64,000 nt of DNA, taken from Desmodus rotundus (Eukaryota > Chordata > Mammalia > Chiroptera > Phyllostomidae). How positions within the stretch are numbered: the first letter of the stretch is position 1; each line of letters opens with the position of its first letter. Of the stretch, positions 39,986 through 51,849 are shown piece by piece. The stretch spans positions 15,636,964 to 15,700,963 of the forward strand of contig NC_071389.1 of assembly GCF_022682495.2 (NCBI RefSeq), written 5' to 3'. Made by a program: the position numbers and the translations under genes. The notes beneath the pieces are model-generated. The model was not told the DNA's origin, ran no database searches, and saw only the letters and a program-made list of their open reading frames with translations.

Positions 39986-41939
39986 ATTACCCTATTTCAA
40001 TTCTTTATTCCCTTCTTGTGCCAATTGGTGAGGAAAATAAATGCTTGTTGTAAGTCTCCAAAATTTTTTAAGTGACTTGTTATGCAGCATTATTGAAGCA
40101 ATTCCTGACTCATACATATAGCAAAGCCTGGACTCAGGCCCAGAGAGTCTGACCTAAGACCACAATGTCAACCATGCAGGGTGCAGAGCAAGCATAATGT
40201 GAGAGGGGCTGACTTCCTACAGAGATTCATCGCCTGCAGGCCCCTTACAGTGAGTCTTACAGGATGAAGAGGAGTTCACCAGGCCGTGAAGAGGGGAAGA
40301 ATTTTCCAGGCAGAGGGATCAGCATGTGCAAAGGGACAGAGGTATGAGTGATGGGGTAAGTTTAGGGAATGAGCCACTATGTTCTGGGGCTGGAGCATGG
40401 GGACCTGGTGGCAGAAGATGACATTAGAAAGGGAGGGTGTAGAATATAGCAGGCCTCACCCAGGTGGAGGGTTTTATCCTGAAGGCTATGTGAAGGCTGG
40501 AGTTAGAGGCTAGAGAGGGTTTCCTTTGGAGAGATTTGGATGGGATGGGGTGGCTTTCCTCTCATTTCAAGCCTGGTGAGGGGCCTCAAAGAAACCAGAG
40601 AGGTGGCAATGTCCCCTGGACTCAGCGGCCTGGTATCTGACTCTTGCCCAAGAATCCCAAAGGGCTGGCTGGCAGAGTAGAGGGCAGTGGTGAGAGGGAA
40701 TGCACTCCCACCTGAGCAGACCACTTGTGTGTGCTGCCTCCAGGCCAGAGTTGGGCCATAGAACAGAGTCAGTCTGGGGTGGCCTTAGATCCAGCCTAGG
40801 AAGGTCTCCTGAAGGGACCATGAGGCCTCAGCAGAAAGAGACTGGAGGCATTCTGGGGTGTCCTGGGGTTGGGAGAGCCATCATAAGCAACTGGCCGGTG
40901 GAGATTTGTCTGCCCTTCTCAAGGGGTGTCCAGATGGGAGAACCCACCGTGACGTCCCCGGTGCGGCAGACACAAAGGACCACGCCTTCTCGGCCACCTC
41001 AGATTTCAGCCCAGCAGCAATGGGCAGTTCTAGGCTATCCCAGCTCCATCCCAAGCCCCACAAGGCCTGCCCCCAGCCTCTAGCCTCTCTTGGAAGCTGT
41101 AGTCAGCCTCCTAGTTAGGTGCAGACGAGAAGTGCAGGCACTTAACACCTGGGCACAGCCCTCACCCAGTGGTGCACCGAAGCTGTTGGAGAAAGCCCCA
41201 GCCCCCTGACCAAGAGGAGATAACATGGGAGAGGCATTCTGTTTGCACCTCGGCCCGGAAGCCAGGCTCCACTACCTAAAGCAGCAATCTGGAAGATGCG
41301 TCCTCCTCTGTGCTTTGCCTCCTTCCTCGTCTCGCTCACCCCACTTCCTCCCTTGACTTCGTGGAGTCACCTCCCAAACAAGCTATAAGCTCCTAAGTCT
41401 CTGTCTCAGGCTCTGCTTTGGTGGAGATCAGACCAAGATTTCCAGGGAAGCGCCCCTACTCTCCAACAAAAAAAAGAGTCAGGCTTAAATCTCTGCCAAG
41501 CCTGGAAAACATGAATACTAGCTCAAGTCAGTATTCTGTAACCTCACCCTCCCCGCCTCCTGAGAGACCTGGAGGGGTCAGAACCGCAGTGGGGTGGGGA
41601 CGAGGAGTGGATGGGCTCAAAAGGCAGAAACAGAGAAGAAGCCAACCCTGTGCTCCTTTCCTACTGCCGACTCAAAGATGCCGATACATTCCTACCTCTC
41701 TAATTTTGCACTTGATGTGTCTTCTGCCTGGCGCTCACTTTGCACCAGAAGGAACCAGCTACATAATTTCTGGGGCCCTGTACAAAATGAAAACACAGGC
41801 CTTTGTTCAAAATTTAAGCATCTGAACACAGAGACAGCAAAACATTAGACCAAGCAGGGGACCCTGCTGAGCGCAGGCCCGGTGTGACTGCACAGGTCTC
41901 GTGGCCACGAAGCTGCGCTGGCTGCAGAGGACTGTCTGG

Positions 41940-42230
41940 CTGCCCCCCGTCCTTTGGGTCTCTGTTTAAATGTTGCCTGATTAGGCTTTCCCTGACCACC
42001 TGTATAAATGGGCCCCTGCCCCCACCAGCACCCCATCCTACCAAGAATCTTTTAATAACCCTCCCTGGCCTCGTTTTCCTCCAGAGCACTCAGCACCCCC
42101 GACACACCGTTTAATTCTTCCCGCCGGAATGTCAGCCCCGGGAGGTTGTCAGGGCCCACTGGCCACTGCTGTATCCCCAGGACTGGAACAGTTCCCCACA
42201 CACAGAGGTAAATGGGACAGAGATGAAGGG
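41940..42230 (+). repeat. L2 LINE 3' fragment
   Basis: 'tttaaatgttgcctgattag', 'gctttccctgaccacctgt', later 'ggccactgctgtatccccag' and 'gactggaacagttcccc'. Confidence 0.75.
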
Positions 42231-42659
42231 AGGGAATGGGGAAGAAAAGGCATCTTTACACAGTCCTAGGCTGGGGGAGCGAAAATCTTAGAATAGTCCG
42301 AAGTTGTGACTCTTACTTTCCCAAAACACTGAAACCATTTCATGAATTACAGTGATTGAAACCTTTTTTGAAAAAATCTGTGAGTGTCCAATAAAGTGAT
42401 GGGCCCTGTTCCAGGTTTTAACCAAGGGACATGAAGACCCAACCTGAAGAAAGTATCTAAACAGGCAGTTGGGGCAAAAGACAAAGCTCTTTTCTTTTGT
42501 TCAATCTGTGGGCACCACAGGCCCATGTGTGCCCCCCTTGCACTGACGTAAATGGAGCGGACCGCCCAGGTTTGCTGCTTGCTTTTTCTACTTAACTGTT
42601 CTCGGAAATCATTCGTGCACGCACAAGAATGTATGTGCACGCGAGGCTTCCTCCGTGGA

Positions 42660-43090
42660 CCCGAACATACAAGGCTTCATCACTCCTAGTTATGGCTGAA
42701 TGGTTTCCACTGTATTTATGGATCATAATTCACTAACCAATCTCCCATTTATGAACATTTACACTGTTTCTAGTCTCTTGCTTATGAACAATGCTGTGAT
42801 GAACGACCTTCCCTTCCCCTACATCATTTTGCCTGTCGGTGTGCCAGGATATTTGTAAGATGCAGTCCCAGAAGTAGAATTATCAGGTGAAAGGGGATCT
42901 TGGGAAATATTGCTAAGGTGTGCTTCTCATTGGGCTAATTTACACTCCTCCCAAGCAATGTATAAATGTGCCTGTTTCCCTTGCGCCTGAGTGTGGTATC
43001 CAACCTTTAATGTCTGCTAATTCACTAGGTGAAAAATGGAATCTCGGTTTTCTTTTACCTCGCATTTCTCCTATTATGAGTGAGGCTGAA
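42660..43090 (-). mobile_element. Old L1 fragment, antisense
   Basis: Reverse-strand L1 3' features: 'ttatggctgaatggtttcca', 'tgaacaatgctgtgatgaac', 'attgctaaggtgtgcttc' and 'tttacactcctcccaagcaa'. Confidence 0.7.
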
Positions 43091-43418
43091 CGTCCATAAA
43101 ACACATGGTCTTGAATGCAGCTGATTGGAAGAGTGGCTCTGGTTACCGCAGGACCCACGGCTCCCTGTGGAACATCCGCAGGTGGCTGTACATGATCCAG
43201 ATACACAGGTCATTCCTGAGGGCACAGCCAGCGTAGTGGACTGGATAAAAGCCACTGTTTACCCGGAGCAGGCAGACTATCCATCTTCCGCTATTAATGC
43301 CAAGTGGGCCACCCAAGTAGCTTTGTAGGCAAGCCACTTTGGATCGGCTCAATGGTGACCCGATTTTTCCCCGCTGACTATGCTGTTATTCAAGTCGTGG
43401 TAAATGCTGTGAAACCAG

Positions 43419-43451
43419 TGTGTGGTGGCCAGCACTCGTGGCCACCACACA
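43419..43451. repeat. Perfect 13-bp hairpin
   Basis: Arms tgtgtggtggcca (43419-43431) and tggccaccacaca (43439-43451) are exact reverse complements around a 7-nt loop. Intergenic, not assigned to any known element. Confidence 0.9.
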
Positions 43452-44617
43452 GAGCATCGAGTTTGTGCCTGGCTTTCTGCTCCGTCCTGGGAAAAGCTGA
43501 GTTACGTGTTGTCCCTACCCTCCACTTTCTTGGTGGTTCTACACAATCAGCACGATCTTTCTGGGGGAAATACATAATAATCACTTTTAAAAGCCCCAGA
43601 ATATCCCGCCAAGAGAAGAAACCATAATTTGCTCATCTCTCCAGAGTTACATATTCAGAATATTTTTATTTTTCTTTCTTCCTCTTTTTCTTTCAGTATT
43701 AAAATAACATTGCGCATAACCACGTTAAAAAGAAGTATAAATATCGAGGAATAAATATAGTGTAAGATTGTACGATAAAATGTACAAAACACAGCTGGAA
43801 GAAATTTTAAAAGATAAAAATATTTGGAGAGAGAGTCTATGCTCATGGATTAAAAGGCTCAATATTGTTAAGACAACAGTTCTGTCCAAATTGATACTGT
43901 ATTAAATTCAACCCCTATCAAACTCCCAGCAAGCATTTTTTTTGCAGAAATCAATAAGCTGATCCTAAAATTTATACGAAAATACAAAGAATCTAAAGTA
44001 TTCAAAACAATTCTGAAAATGGAGAACAAAGTAAAGGACTTTCACTTCCTGATCTGAAAACATAATATTGAACTACGTGACCAGAACAGCATGGTACTGG
44101 CGCGAGAATAGACATACAGAACAGAACTGAGAGCCCAGAAATAAACCCTTACGTTTATGATAAAGTTACTAAAAAGAAAAGATAAGTCAGACTGTCAATC
44201 TTATATTTATATTTGCAAACTGAGTTTACAACTCAATAAAAAGATAAATAATTCAATTAAAAAATGGGCCAAGGATTTGAATAGATTTTCACCAAGGGGG
44301 ATGTGTGAACAGCCAATGTGCACGTGTGAAGATGCTCGGCATCATCAGTCACGGGACAAATAGAATCGAAAACACAATGAGTTTCAACCTCACTCAAATG
44401 GTTACAATGAAACAGAAGTAAGCAACCAGGAGGTGAGGAAATTGGAACCGTTATACATTGTTGATGGGAATGTAAAAGTGGCACAGCCACTCTGGAAAAC
44501 AGTTTAGCAGTTAGTTTCTAACAGAACTAGACATACTTATCAAATGACCCAGCAATTCCACTCCCAGGAATCTGCCCAAGAGAATTGAAAACACACATCC
44601 ACACAGACTTATGCACA

Positions 44618-45150
44618 TCTCTTCCACAGGAGGCCTACCCACCGCGGCAGCCCTGTGTCTAGTGATTCCTGAGAAGTTCCAGCACATCTGCGAGTACGCA
44701 ACACCAGTATCCACGGGCGACGGAAGATAGCCTTTGCCATCATGCAGTGACGGGTGTGGGGCGAAGGCATGCTCAGTGGTGCTGAGGAAAGCAGACACCG
44801 ACCTCACCGAAAGGCAGGAGGGCTCACAGAGGATGCGGTGGAATAGGTGATCACCATGATGCAGAACACATGCCAGGACAAGATCCCAGACTGGTTCTTG
44901 CACACACAGAAGGATGTGAAGGATGGACACCACAGCCAGGCCCTGGCCAGTGTTCTGGACAACAAGCTCCATGAAGACCTGGAGCGGCTGAAGAAAATCC
45001 GGGCCCACAGAGGGCTGCATCACTTCTGGGGTCTTCGTGTTTGAGGCCAGCACACCAAGATCACAGGCCGCCAGGGTCGCACGGTGGGTGTGTCCAAGAA
45101 GAAATAAATCTCTAGGCCTGGTCTGTTCATAAATAGTTTATGTACCTGTG
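44618..45150 (+). pseudogene. RPS18 processed pseudogene
   Basis: An intronless, near full-length copy of ribosomal protein S18 mRNA. It starts in the 5' UTR ('ctcttccacaggaggcctac') and runs through 'GTGtctagtgattcctgag', where the initiator ATG has become GTG with a nearby 2-base loss. It ends with 'ccaagaagaaataaatctct' and the RPS18 3' UTR plus a short A tract. Recognisable peptide pieces include '[15 protein letters not shown]' and '[15 protein letters not shown]'. Frameshifts and stops make it nonfunctional. The flanks 'agacttatgcac' and 'agacttatacac' look like a decayed target duplication in the host L1. Confidence 0.93.
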
Positions 45151-45275
45151 GAAAAAAGGAGACTTATACACAAATGTTCATAGAAGCATTATTCATAATA
45201 GACCCCAAAGTGGAAACAACCCAAGCATCTGTCATTGATGAATAGATAAACAAAATGTGGTATATCCATACCAGG

Positions 45276-45470
45276 GACTGGTTTCGTGGAAGACTGGCGG
45301 TGGGGCAGGGAGGTGGGGGGCAGGGCTCAGGTGAGCTGGCTACCTTGCACATTGCGGATGGTGGGGGGATGAGGGTGTGGGGAGGCAGGAGGCGGAGCTC
45401 AGGAGGCAGGCGGACTTCGCTGCAGGCGGACTCCTAGCAGACCACACGGGGGAGTTGGGGACCCCTGCCA
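45276..45470. mobile_element. GC-rich nonautonomous DNA-transposon-like insert
   Basis: Breaks the L1 between 'gtatatccatacc' and 'catagtctattg'. Starts 'agggactggtttcgtggaag' and ends 'agttggggacccctgcc', which resemble the ends of a known hAT-like mammalian MER element. Target duplication imperfect (ccatac/ccatag). Confidence 0.6.
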
Positions 45471-45922
45471 TAGTCTATTGTTTGGCCATGAAAAGGAATG
45501 AAGCCCTGATACATGCCACAACATGGATGAACCTCAGAAACGTTATGCTCAGTGAAAGAAGCCAGAAACAAAAAAAACATATATTGCATGATTCTATTTA
45601 TGCAAAATGTCCAGAAAAGGTTAATCTATAAGACAGGAAGTAGACTAGTGATTGCCAGGGGTAGGAGTGAAAATAGGCATGAGAGATCTCTGGAATGTTT
45701 GAATGTTCTAAAATTAGGTTGTGATAGTAACTCTGTAAACTTACTACAAGTTGTTAAATTGTACACCTACAAGAGGTGAAATTTATGGTAAGTTAATGTT
45801 GCAATAAAACTGTTCGGAATAACATTACAATTAACATCTTTACACAACAAATTTAAAAATGTGTATTTCCTCCCTATACAGAGGAACTCTTCTTTCAGAC
45901 TTGCTGCCTGACTTATTCCCTA

Positions 45923-45958
45923 GGCCAAGGACACATTTAAGGCCAAGGACACATTTAA
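45923..45958 (+). repeat. Two-unit 18-bp tandem repeat
   Basis: ggccaaggacacatttaa occurs twice back to back, with no mismatches. Confidence 0.95.
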
Positions 45959-46576
45959 GTTTCCTGCTTGGAGCTGAGAGATCTCAGATCCCTTTACCAG
46001 CTGGCTAAGCCCAGCAGGGCCCTCAGAAAAGAGAGGTATTTCACAGCTCAGGAAACCGAGGCCCAGAGAAATAAACGCCTTGCCGAGGCTGCGAAGGCCT
46101 TTGACAGCAGTTCCATCAATGTCCGGCACAGACTGGCCTCGTAATACAAACACCAGGGGAACCAGTCAGTGGACATGGCAGTGGCGGCCCCTCGATTCGT
46201 TCTCGCCAGAGCCTCTTTAACTTCTCTGGAGACTTGTCCTTGCTTAAAAGGGTCCTGTAGCTTTTCTTTCTTGATGCAAAGCACAGTCTCATCTTCTAAG
46301 TCTTAAAAAGTTCAGTTTGGTGCGTGATCGACATTTTTGTGTACTATTTAGTCTAAATCTTCTCCCCTCCGATAGCTCAGAGAAAGAGGGGCGGAAAATC
46401 CGTCTTTGTCTGTTGTGGTTGTAATCGGGCATTAGTGTCTCTGGGTACAGCAGGTAACCAAGTGCTAACTCCGTCCCCGGGGGCTAACGTGGGGGCATTC
46501 CCAAGAGAATGCCCCACCAGGGACCTCACCCTACACTACCAGGCAGAGAGGCAGCACTCTCCAGCTGATCCCTTAT

Positions 46577-46685
46577 GATCCCTACTGGGGAGCAGCCTGC
46601 AACCAAGGCATGTGCCCTGACCGGGAATTGAACCTATGACCTTTTGATGTGTGGGATGACACTCAACTAACTGAGCCACGTCACA
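46577..46685 (-). mobile_element. Ves SINE head fragment, antisense
   Basis: 'gcctgcaaccaaggcatgtg', 'ccctgaccgggaattgaac' and 'aactaactgagccacg'. The 3' tail is missing. Confidence 0.85.
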
Positions 46686-47410
46686 GTGGGATTTTTTATT
46701 TTATTTATTTTTAGAGAGAGGGGAAGGGAGAGAGGAACAGAGGGAGAGAAACATGGGTGTGTGAGAGAAACATCCATTGCCTGCCTCCTGTACACCCCCA
46801 ACCACGGACCAGGCATGCAACCCAGGCGTGTGCCCTTCATGGGGGACTCAAATTTTGGAAAAGTTTTAGTTTCAGGTAATCAGCTTAGCAATCAATGCAT
46901 GTAAACGCTATTGTTTCAGGAACTGAAAGTATGACCCACCTTGACTCCAAGACACCATAAGCGGTGTACCTTTGTGCCTCAGGAGGACTGCAAGCGGTCA
47001 GCATCATATCTGAGCCATTGTGCTCCGGGTAAGGTGCCCGAGACAGAGATAAAGACCACCGCCCAGGGCACCGGTGAAAGAATGCTGCAGCTCTTATCGG
47101 ATTAACTTTTTCCCTGAATTCCAAACCCCTTACCTAAACTTCCCTTCTCCTGATAAAAACGGTTGGTTTAAAATGGAATTGAAGACAGTCTGTTAGGGGT
47201 ACAAACCCGCCGTCTTCTCAGATCATTGGCTGTCTGAATAAAGCGCCCATAAAGATTCAATCTCTGTCTCTGCGTGTTGGGTCTGGTAGGTGACAGGCAG
47301 CACAGCACAAATGCGGGCTTTTCCGGTTTCACCCTGACCAGGAATCAAACCACGACCCCTTCGATTCGAAGGCCTACATTCACTCCGCCGAGCCACACCA
47401 GCTAGGGCAG
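46686..47410 (-). mobile_element. Ves SINE split by a solo LTR
   Basis: The tail half is 46686-46836 and the head half is 47332-about 47410 ('ccctgaccaggaatcaaac' to 'cacaccagctagggc'). The two halves join exactly once the LTR and one CCCT copy are removed. Confidence 0.9.
46837..47331 (+). mobile_element. Solo LTR with 4-bp target duplication
   Basis: 495 bp between CCCT (46833-46836) and CCCT (47332-47335). Begins TCATGGGGGA (TG decayed to TC) and ends GGTTTCA. TATA-like gataaaaacg at about 47151-47160 and AATAAA at 47237-47242, followed by a T/G-rich R-U5 ('tctctgtctctgcgtgttgg'). The 4-bp duplication and layout fit a gammaretrovirus-like (class I) LTR. Noncoding. Confidence 0.85.
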
Positions 47411-48744
47411 GGTGGGATTTCTAAATGTGTAGCCAAGTCTGTGGCAGGCACAGGGCACGGGAGGGAGGGGCAGGCAGCTCTGGAAGTCTGATGGGAGGCA
47501 GTGGCAATGACAGAGCCGAGGGAGCCTGAGGTTCCAGGGCAGGGAGCCCAGGGCCTAGGGCACTGGGCTGGCCCCAAATGGCACTTGGGAAAGATGAGTT
47601 GGAGGAGTGTGGAAGGGTAAGCAGGAGGGAGTGGAAGAGAAGCAATAAACCCAGGCAATGAACTGAGTTTCAGTCCATTGTCACAGACTTTGTGGGTGAC
47701 CTGGGGCAAATTGCTTCCCGTCTCTGGGCCTCAGTTTCTCCATCTGGAAAAGGAGGGGATTGAACTGATGATGATGAAAGACCCTCTGGCTCTGGGCTGG
47801 AGGACGGCCCAGGCCCACAGGCTGGGTAAGCCCAGATGGAGTTCCAGGTCTGCAGATCTGTAAGCAGATGTTGCCTGCCCTCCAGTCTGGGCAGGGGGCA
47901 GGCATGGCGGGTCACGAACCCCGGCCCTCCCTGGACTCCCTGGCCACTCTGACACCCTGCCAGACAGTTCATGGAAATTTCCTCTCAGTCCCTCTAGCCC
48001 AGCAGGGGAACGTGGCTATTTTTCCATTTTCAAGTGGAAATTTCCACCCCCACCCCCCATGGACAGACAGCTGGAGGGAGTCACAGCATCTCGGAGCCAC
48101 AGACAGAGCTCATGGTTATGGTGGGGGAAGATCGGCCACACGGGGTGCACCATGGGTCCAGGAGCCTCCTTCAAAAAGTATTGACGGAGCACCTTGCCTA
48201 CTGTGTGCTGGGACCTATTCCAGGTGCCAGGGACACAGGACAGGACAGACACAGTCTCTGTCCTCGGGACCCTATCTACTAGTGGGGGGAAGGGGACAGA
48301 TGTGAACACTGTGAATTAAATGAGGCAGGGTAAGGAGACAGGGCGTGATGCTGGGGGCTATTTAGAGAGGGCGGACAGGGAAGGCCTTGCTTCAGATGAG
48401 GGAACACGCATGTGTTTACAGGGGGCAGCAAGTACGAAAGCCCTGAAACCGAGGTCTTGGTCCGCATTCTGAGGACAGCAAGGGGAGGAGTATAAGGTGA
48501 TAAGATCAGAGAATTTCCTTCAGGCGTCTCCCGGTGGTAAAAACTCCGGCTTTGATACTTAGTGCTGTGTGCCCACCAAGGGTTTAGAGCAGTAGGGTGG
48601 CCAGATCTCACTTACATGAATTAATTAACTTACTTTATTACTCAGGGTTGCTACTTCTGTCAATAGCAGTGACAGGCTTCTTCTCTCAGTCTGGTTCCAG
48701 GTTCTCGAGGCCAGGGCACATCACACGTGTGAATGAACTCATGC
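47411..48744. other. Intergenic without a recognised gene
   Basis: MIR-like text at about 47670-47770 ('tgacctggggcaaattgctt', 'tcagtttctccatctgg'). The rest is GC-rich unique-looking sequence. Confidence 0.5.
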
Positions 48745-49693
48745 AACCCACACTATGCAGTTGCATCATTTGGAGGCATTTGCACCAGACAGGGAAGGGG
48801 CCCAGCTCCTCCTCCTGCTTCTTTCTGACTCACATCTGCCTGACGAAGGCTGTGTCATTAACTGTGATATCTTCCTGGGTTCTGTTGGCACCCCAATCAT
48901 CAGGTCCTTTTGGATGCCAACATTGCATTTTGGGACTCAGTTGCAAGCTGTTTCATGAAATGCCACCGGATTCCAAGCCCAGGAAGAAGGTTAGAGGAGA
49001 TGCTGTGGATATCCGGACCTCTCGATGCCAAGGGCAACCTCCTACCCATCAGAAGCTCACAGGGAAGAAGAGGAGGACAGCAGGAGTGTCTGCTGCTCCA
49101 GGTCCAGAGTGACAGAGCACAGGTTCCCCTCCATGTCCCACGCCGTTCCCTCTCCATTGGGGCCGTGCTGCTGTAACCTCTTTTTGTCAAGATCACCGTG
49201 AGGTGAGGTTGTCCCTCAAGTCGTGGTCAGCAGACAGATGCTGGGTTGGGGCAGGGCGTTACCCTCGCTACTGGGCCCTGAGGGTGGAAGCACTCCAGAG
49301 CCCACAGGCATCCTGGTGGTGCGGACAGAGGCACACAGGGAGGCCACACCTGGGTGGCAGCACACGTGGGAGGTATTGAAGGTTTCAAACCTGATCTGGG
49401 TCATCCTCTCTCTGTTGGCCTTTGAGTCCATCAGAGGTTTGGTGAAGAGAACAGGGTATTCCTCGGGCAATATGAAGCTGTGGGGGAGGGTATGATGCCA
49501 AATCTTTCTTTGTATCAGCCAGGTTCAGTAGGGCACTTCAGGGTCAGGGTGCTACTCTTGCTCTGAGCTTATCACTCACATATCTGTCCTGCTCCATGTT
49601 TACAATGACACTCTAGGGCATCGTTCCTGTGAAAACCAGCTTTACACATGCCAGAGCCAAGTGGGTGACAAGTGCAGCAACTGCATCTTCCAT
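48745..49693 (-). pseudogene. Cytoplasmic-actin processed pseudogene
   Basis: On the minus strand, beginning at the ATG complement 49691-49693 (MEDAVAALV-like). Actin signatures follow in order: 'GSGMCKAGF' degraded, 'PEEYPVLFTKPLMDSKANRE' with 'RMTQIRFETFNT' next, 'ILTKRGYSS', then 'tcttcctgggcttggaatcc' and the last codons near 48785. It is intronless. Internal deletions (most of residues 20-100, and parts of the C-terminal third), frameshifts and stops rule out function. The beta/gamma type is inferred from the acidic N-terminus and the 3' UTR start. Confidence 0.9.
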
Positions 49694-50019
49694 TTGCATG
49701 TAGCTGAGGCGGCAAAGGCAATGGGCAGAGTGGACAGCCCGACCTCAGAAAGTCGCTGGGTGGATGAGAGAGCACACTGCAGAGCGGCCAGGACAGCAGC
49801 AGGGCCTGGTGTGGAGGCTGCCCTAAACATGCCAGTGAATGACATGGTGACCCAGACAGGGGAGGAGGAGGTGAGAGAGGGGGTTGGCTGGTGTCCAGGC
49901 ATCTGCCTGGCTTGTCCTTCCATAGTCGGGTCATTTAACCAACCCCATCCCTGCAGGACACATGCACGGAACCCCACAGTCAACATTCTTTTCATGTGTT
50001 CATTCTAGCAACAGCAAGG

Positions 50020-50490
50020 AGTGCCCAGACCTACTCTGCTCATCAGCCATTGCTGGCTCCTAAGTGCCGACCAAATCAAATACAAACTCCTTGTCCTGGC
50101 TGACCTCCCAGCCTCATGCCTCCCTACTCCCTCCTACTCCATCCACAGTCTAGTCACCCCCACATGGGGTCACCTTGCCTCTCTCAACCTTCTATTTGCT
50201 GCTCCCTTTGTCTGAAACACCCACCACTGCTCGACTCCTGCTTCTCTGGGACTCAGCTCAGGTGTTGACTCCTTCAGAAAGTCCTCCCTGACTGGTTTCC
50301 ATCACCTTGGTCTGACTTGGTTGCCCTTTTCTGTGTTTCCATTGGTCCCTCTGGTACCCTACCAGCACCCATCACACCGTGATGCCTGAAAATTGTCTGT
50401 CCTCCTCCAGAGCTGGATGTGTTTTTCTATGACTTGTCCTATGTTCCTAGCACTTAGTGCAGAAAAAGCTTCTTGGAAAGTGGGATGAAT
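50020..50490 (+). repeat. L2 LINE 3' fragment
   Basis: 'caaatacaaactccttgtcc', 'agaaagtcctccctgactgg' and 'tgttcctagcacttagtgca'. Confidence 0.78.
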
Positions 50491-50639
50491 GAATGGAGGG
50501 GGTCAGGCCCTTGTTAGGTACTTGGAACAGAGAGATGAACAAAAAACATAGTCCCTATCCAAAACAAGAAGGGGACATCAGGAAGGGGTCTGTCAAAGAA
50601 ACAACCAGAAGGAGTGCAGGAAAGAAGGGCCAAGAGGTT

Positions 50640-50780
50640 CCCCAGGGGGTCAGTAGTACAGTGGGGTTTCTGGAATCCGGAATCCCTGGGTTCACATTCC
50701 AGCACAGCCACTTATTAGTTGTGTCAATGGGGCTAATAATAACATCTCCCTGCAAAATGGGAATAATAATAACACCTCCC
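50640..50780 (+). repeat. MIR SINE
   Basis: 'gtttctggaatccggaatcc', 'cagcacagccacttattag' and 'ctgcaaaatgggaataataa'. Confidence 0.75.
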
Positions 50781-50984
50781 TCACAGAGAGGAATGCAGCC
50801 CCGGGTTTGGCCCATAGAAAAGATGAGAGAAAGATGTTGACCATTAGGATTTGCCAATGTAATGGTTGGGTGAGGAAAACACAGACATGCCACATTCCAC
50901 TCCCATCACATGTTTCTACTTCGAGCCACACCACCTTTGGATCAAATGAAAATGCGCAGCCCAGAGGCAGGTCTGGCTTCTAAT

Positions 50985-51100
50985 GACAAAGTGTAAATTC
51001 CTCGAGGGCAGGCATTTTGCCTGTTTTATTAACTGCTGAATTCTCAGCACCTGGATAGTAGGTGCTCAATAAATATTTCTTGAAGGAATGACTGAGTTTT
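50985..51100 (+). repeat. L2 3' end
   Basis: 'tcctcgagggcaggcatttt', 'cagcacctggatagtaggtg' and 'ctcaataaatatttcttga'. Confidence 0.82.
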
Positions 51101-51849
51101 TGTTCATCCTCCAAAACCTCTAAGTCAACATGACTCCGTAGTTATAACACTGCTTTCAGCAGCAAGCACTGAAAAGCCACAAAACAGTGGCTTCAACAAG
51201 TAAGAGGATTAACTTGCTTCCCACAACAAGAACCTGGAGCGTTTGACGTGGGCAAATGAAGTCTTCGGAGCCACATCTGGAGCCAGGGTGGTCCTATCCC
51301 TTCCTCCCTGCTCTCTTCCACTTCCTGTTACAAATAATAAACGTCATTCATACTGGGAAGAAAAAAAGAAGAAAAAGAAGAGGGTTGGGCAATCAAAGAC
51401 TGGTGTGCCGGCTCAGGGATATTATCGAGGCCCCAGGCTCCACCTATCTCCCTGCTCCATCACGTGGCTTTTACCCTGAGGATCACACAGTGGCTGTGGT
51501 GTGTCTCCCTGCAGGAGGTTGGGAAAGAGCAAAAGGCAGAGAGGGGGCCAGACACGTAAATACTAAAACAAAAACCAAACAAAAAAAGCACAAAGACCTT
51601 TCGGTCTTCTGTTATGAGAAGGAGAGAACTGATACAGCAGGCAGCAGCGTCTATCATGAAGGCTACATGGAACTGTTGCTTCTCTCCACCCCGATCCTGC
51701 CCCCACCCCCCACCCCGCCCGTTACCCCTCCAGGCTTCTTCATTTGAGTACATGGCACCTCCATTCATTCAGCTTCCACGTGGAAAATCCAGGGGTTGTG
51801 TCTCTCCATCCTGCTGACCCCACCCTGGTCCAAGCCGCCCACATCTCTC

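Larger units (their letters stand above)
37650..43100. other. Intergenic, first part: old repeats only
   Basis: MIR copies at about 38225-38395, 38740-38880 and 39745-39985, an unassigned repeat at about 41754-41816, L2 at about 41940-42230, and an antisense old L1 at about 42660-43090. No gene recognised. Confidence 0.6.
43855..45830 (+). mobile_element. Old L1 3' region carrying two nested insertions
   Basis: L1 sequence runs 43855-44617, resumes about 45156-45275 and finishes about 45470-45830. Marker text: 'gagagcccagaaataaaccc', 'tgttgatgggaatgtaaaag', 'catagaagcattattcataa' and 'acatggatgaacctcagaaa'. An RPS18 retrocopy and a GC-rich insert interrupt it. No L1 reading frame survives. 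Confidence 0.85.

Noticed and set aside
44847..45044. Open 65-codon ribosomal S18 frame
   Set aside because: A surviving piece of a processed pseudogene that lacks the start and has frameshifts elsewhere.
46048..46284. Minus-strand 78-codon ORF with a Lys/Glu-rich start
   Set aside because: Looked for similarity to known families by eye and found none. Length is within chance.
47868..48305. 145-codon plus-strand ORF
   Set aside because: No codon-level or family signal. Probably chance in GC-rich intergenic DNA.
48597..49112. 171-codon plus-strand ORF
   Set aside because: It covers the antisense of the actin retrocopy. Translation has no domain and the minus strand explains it.
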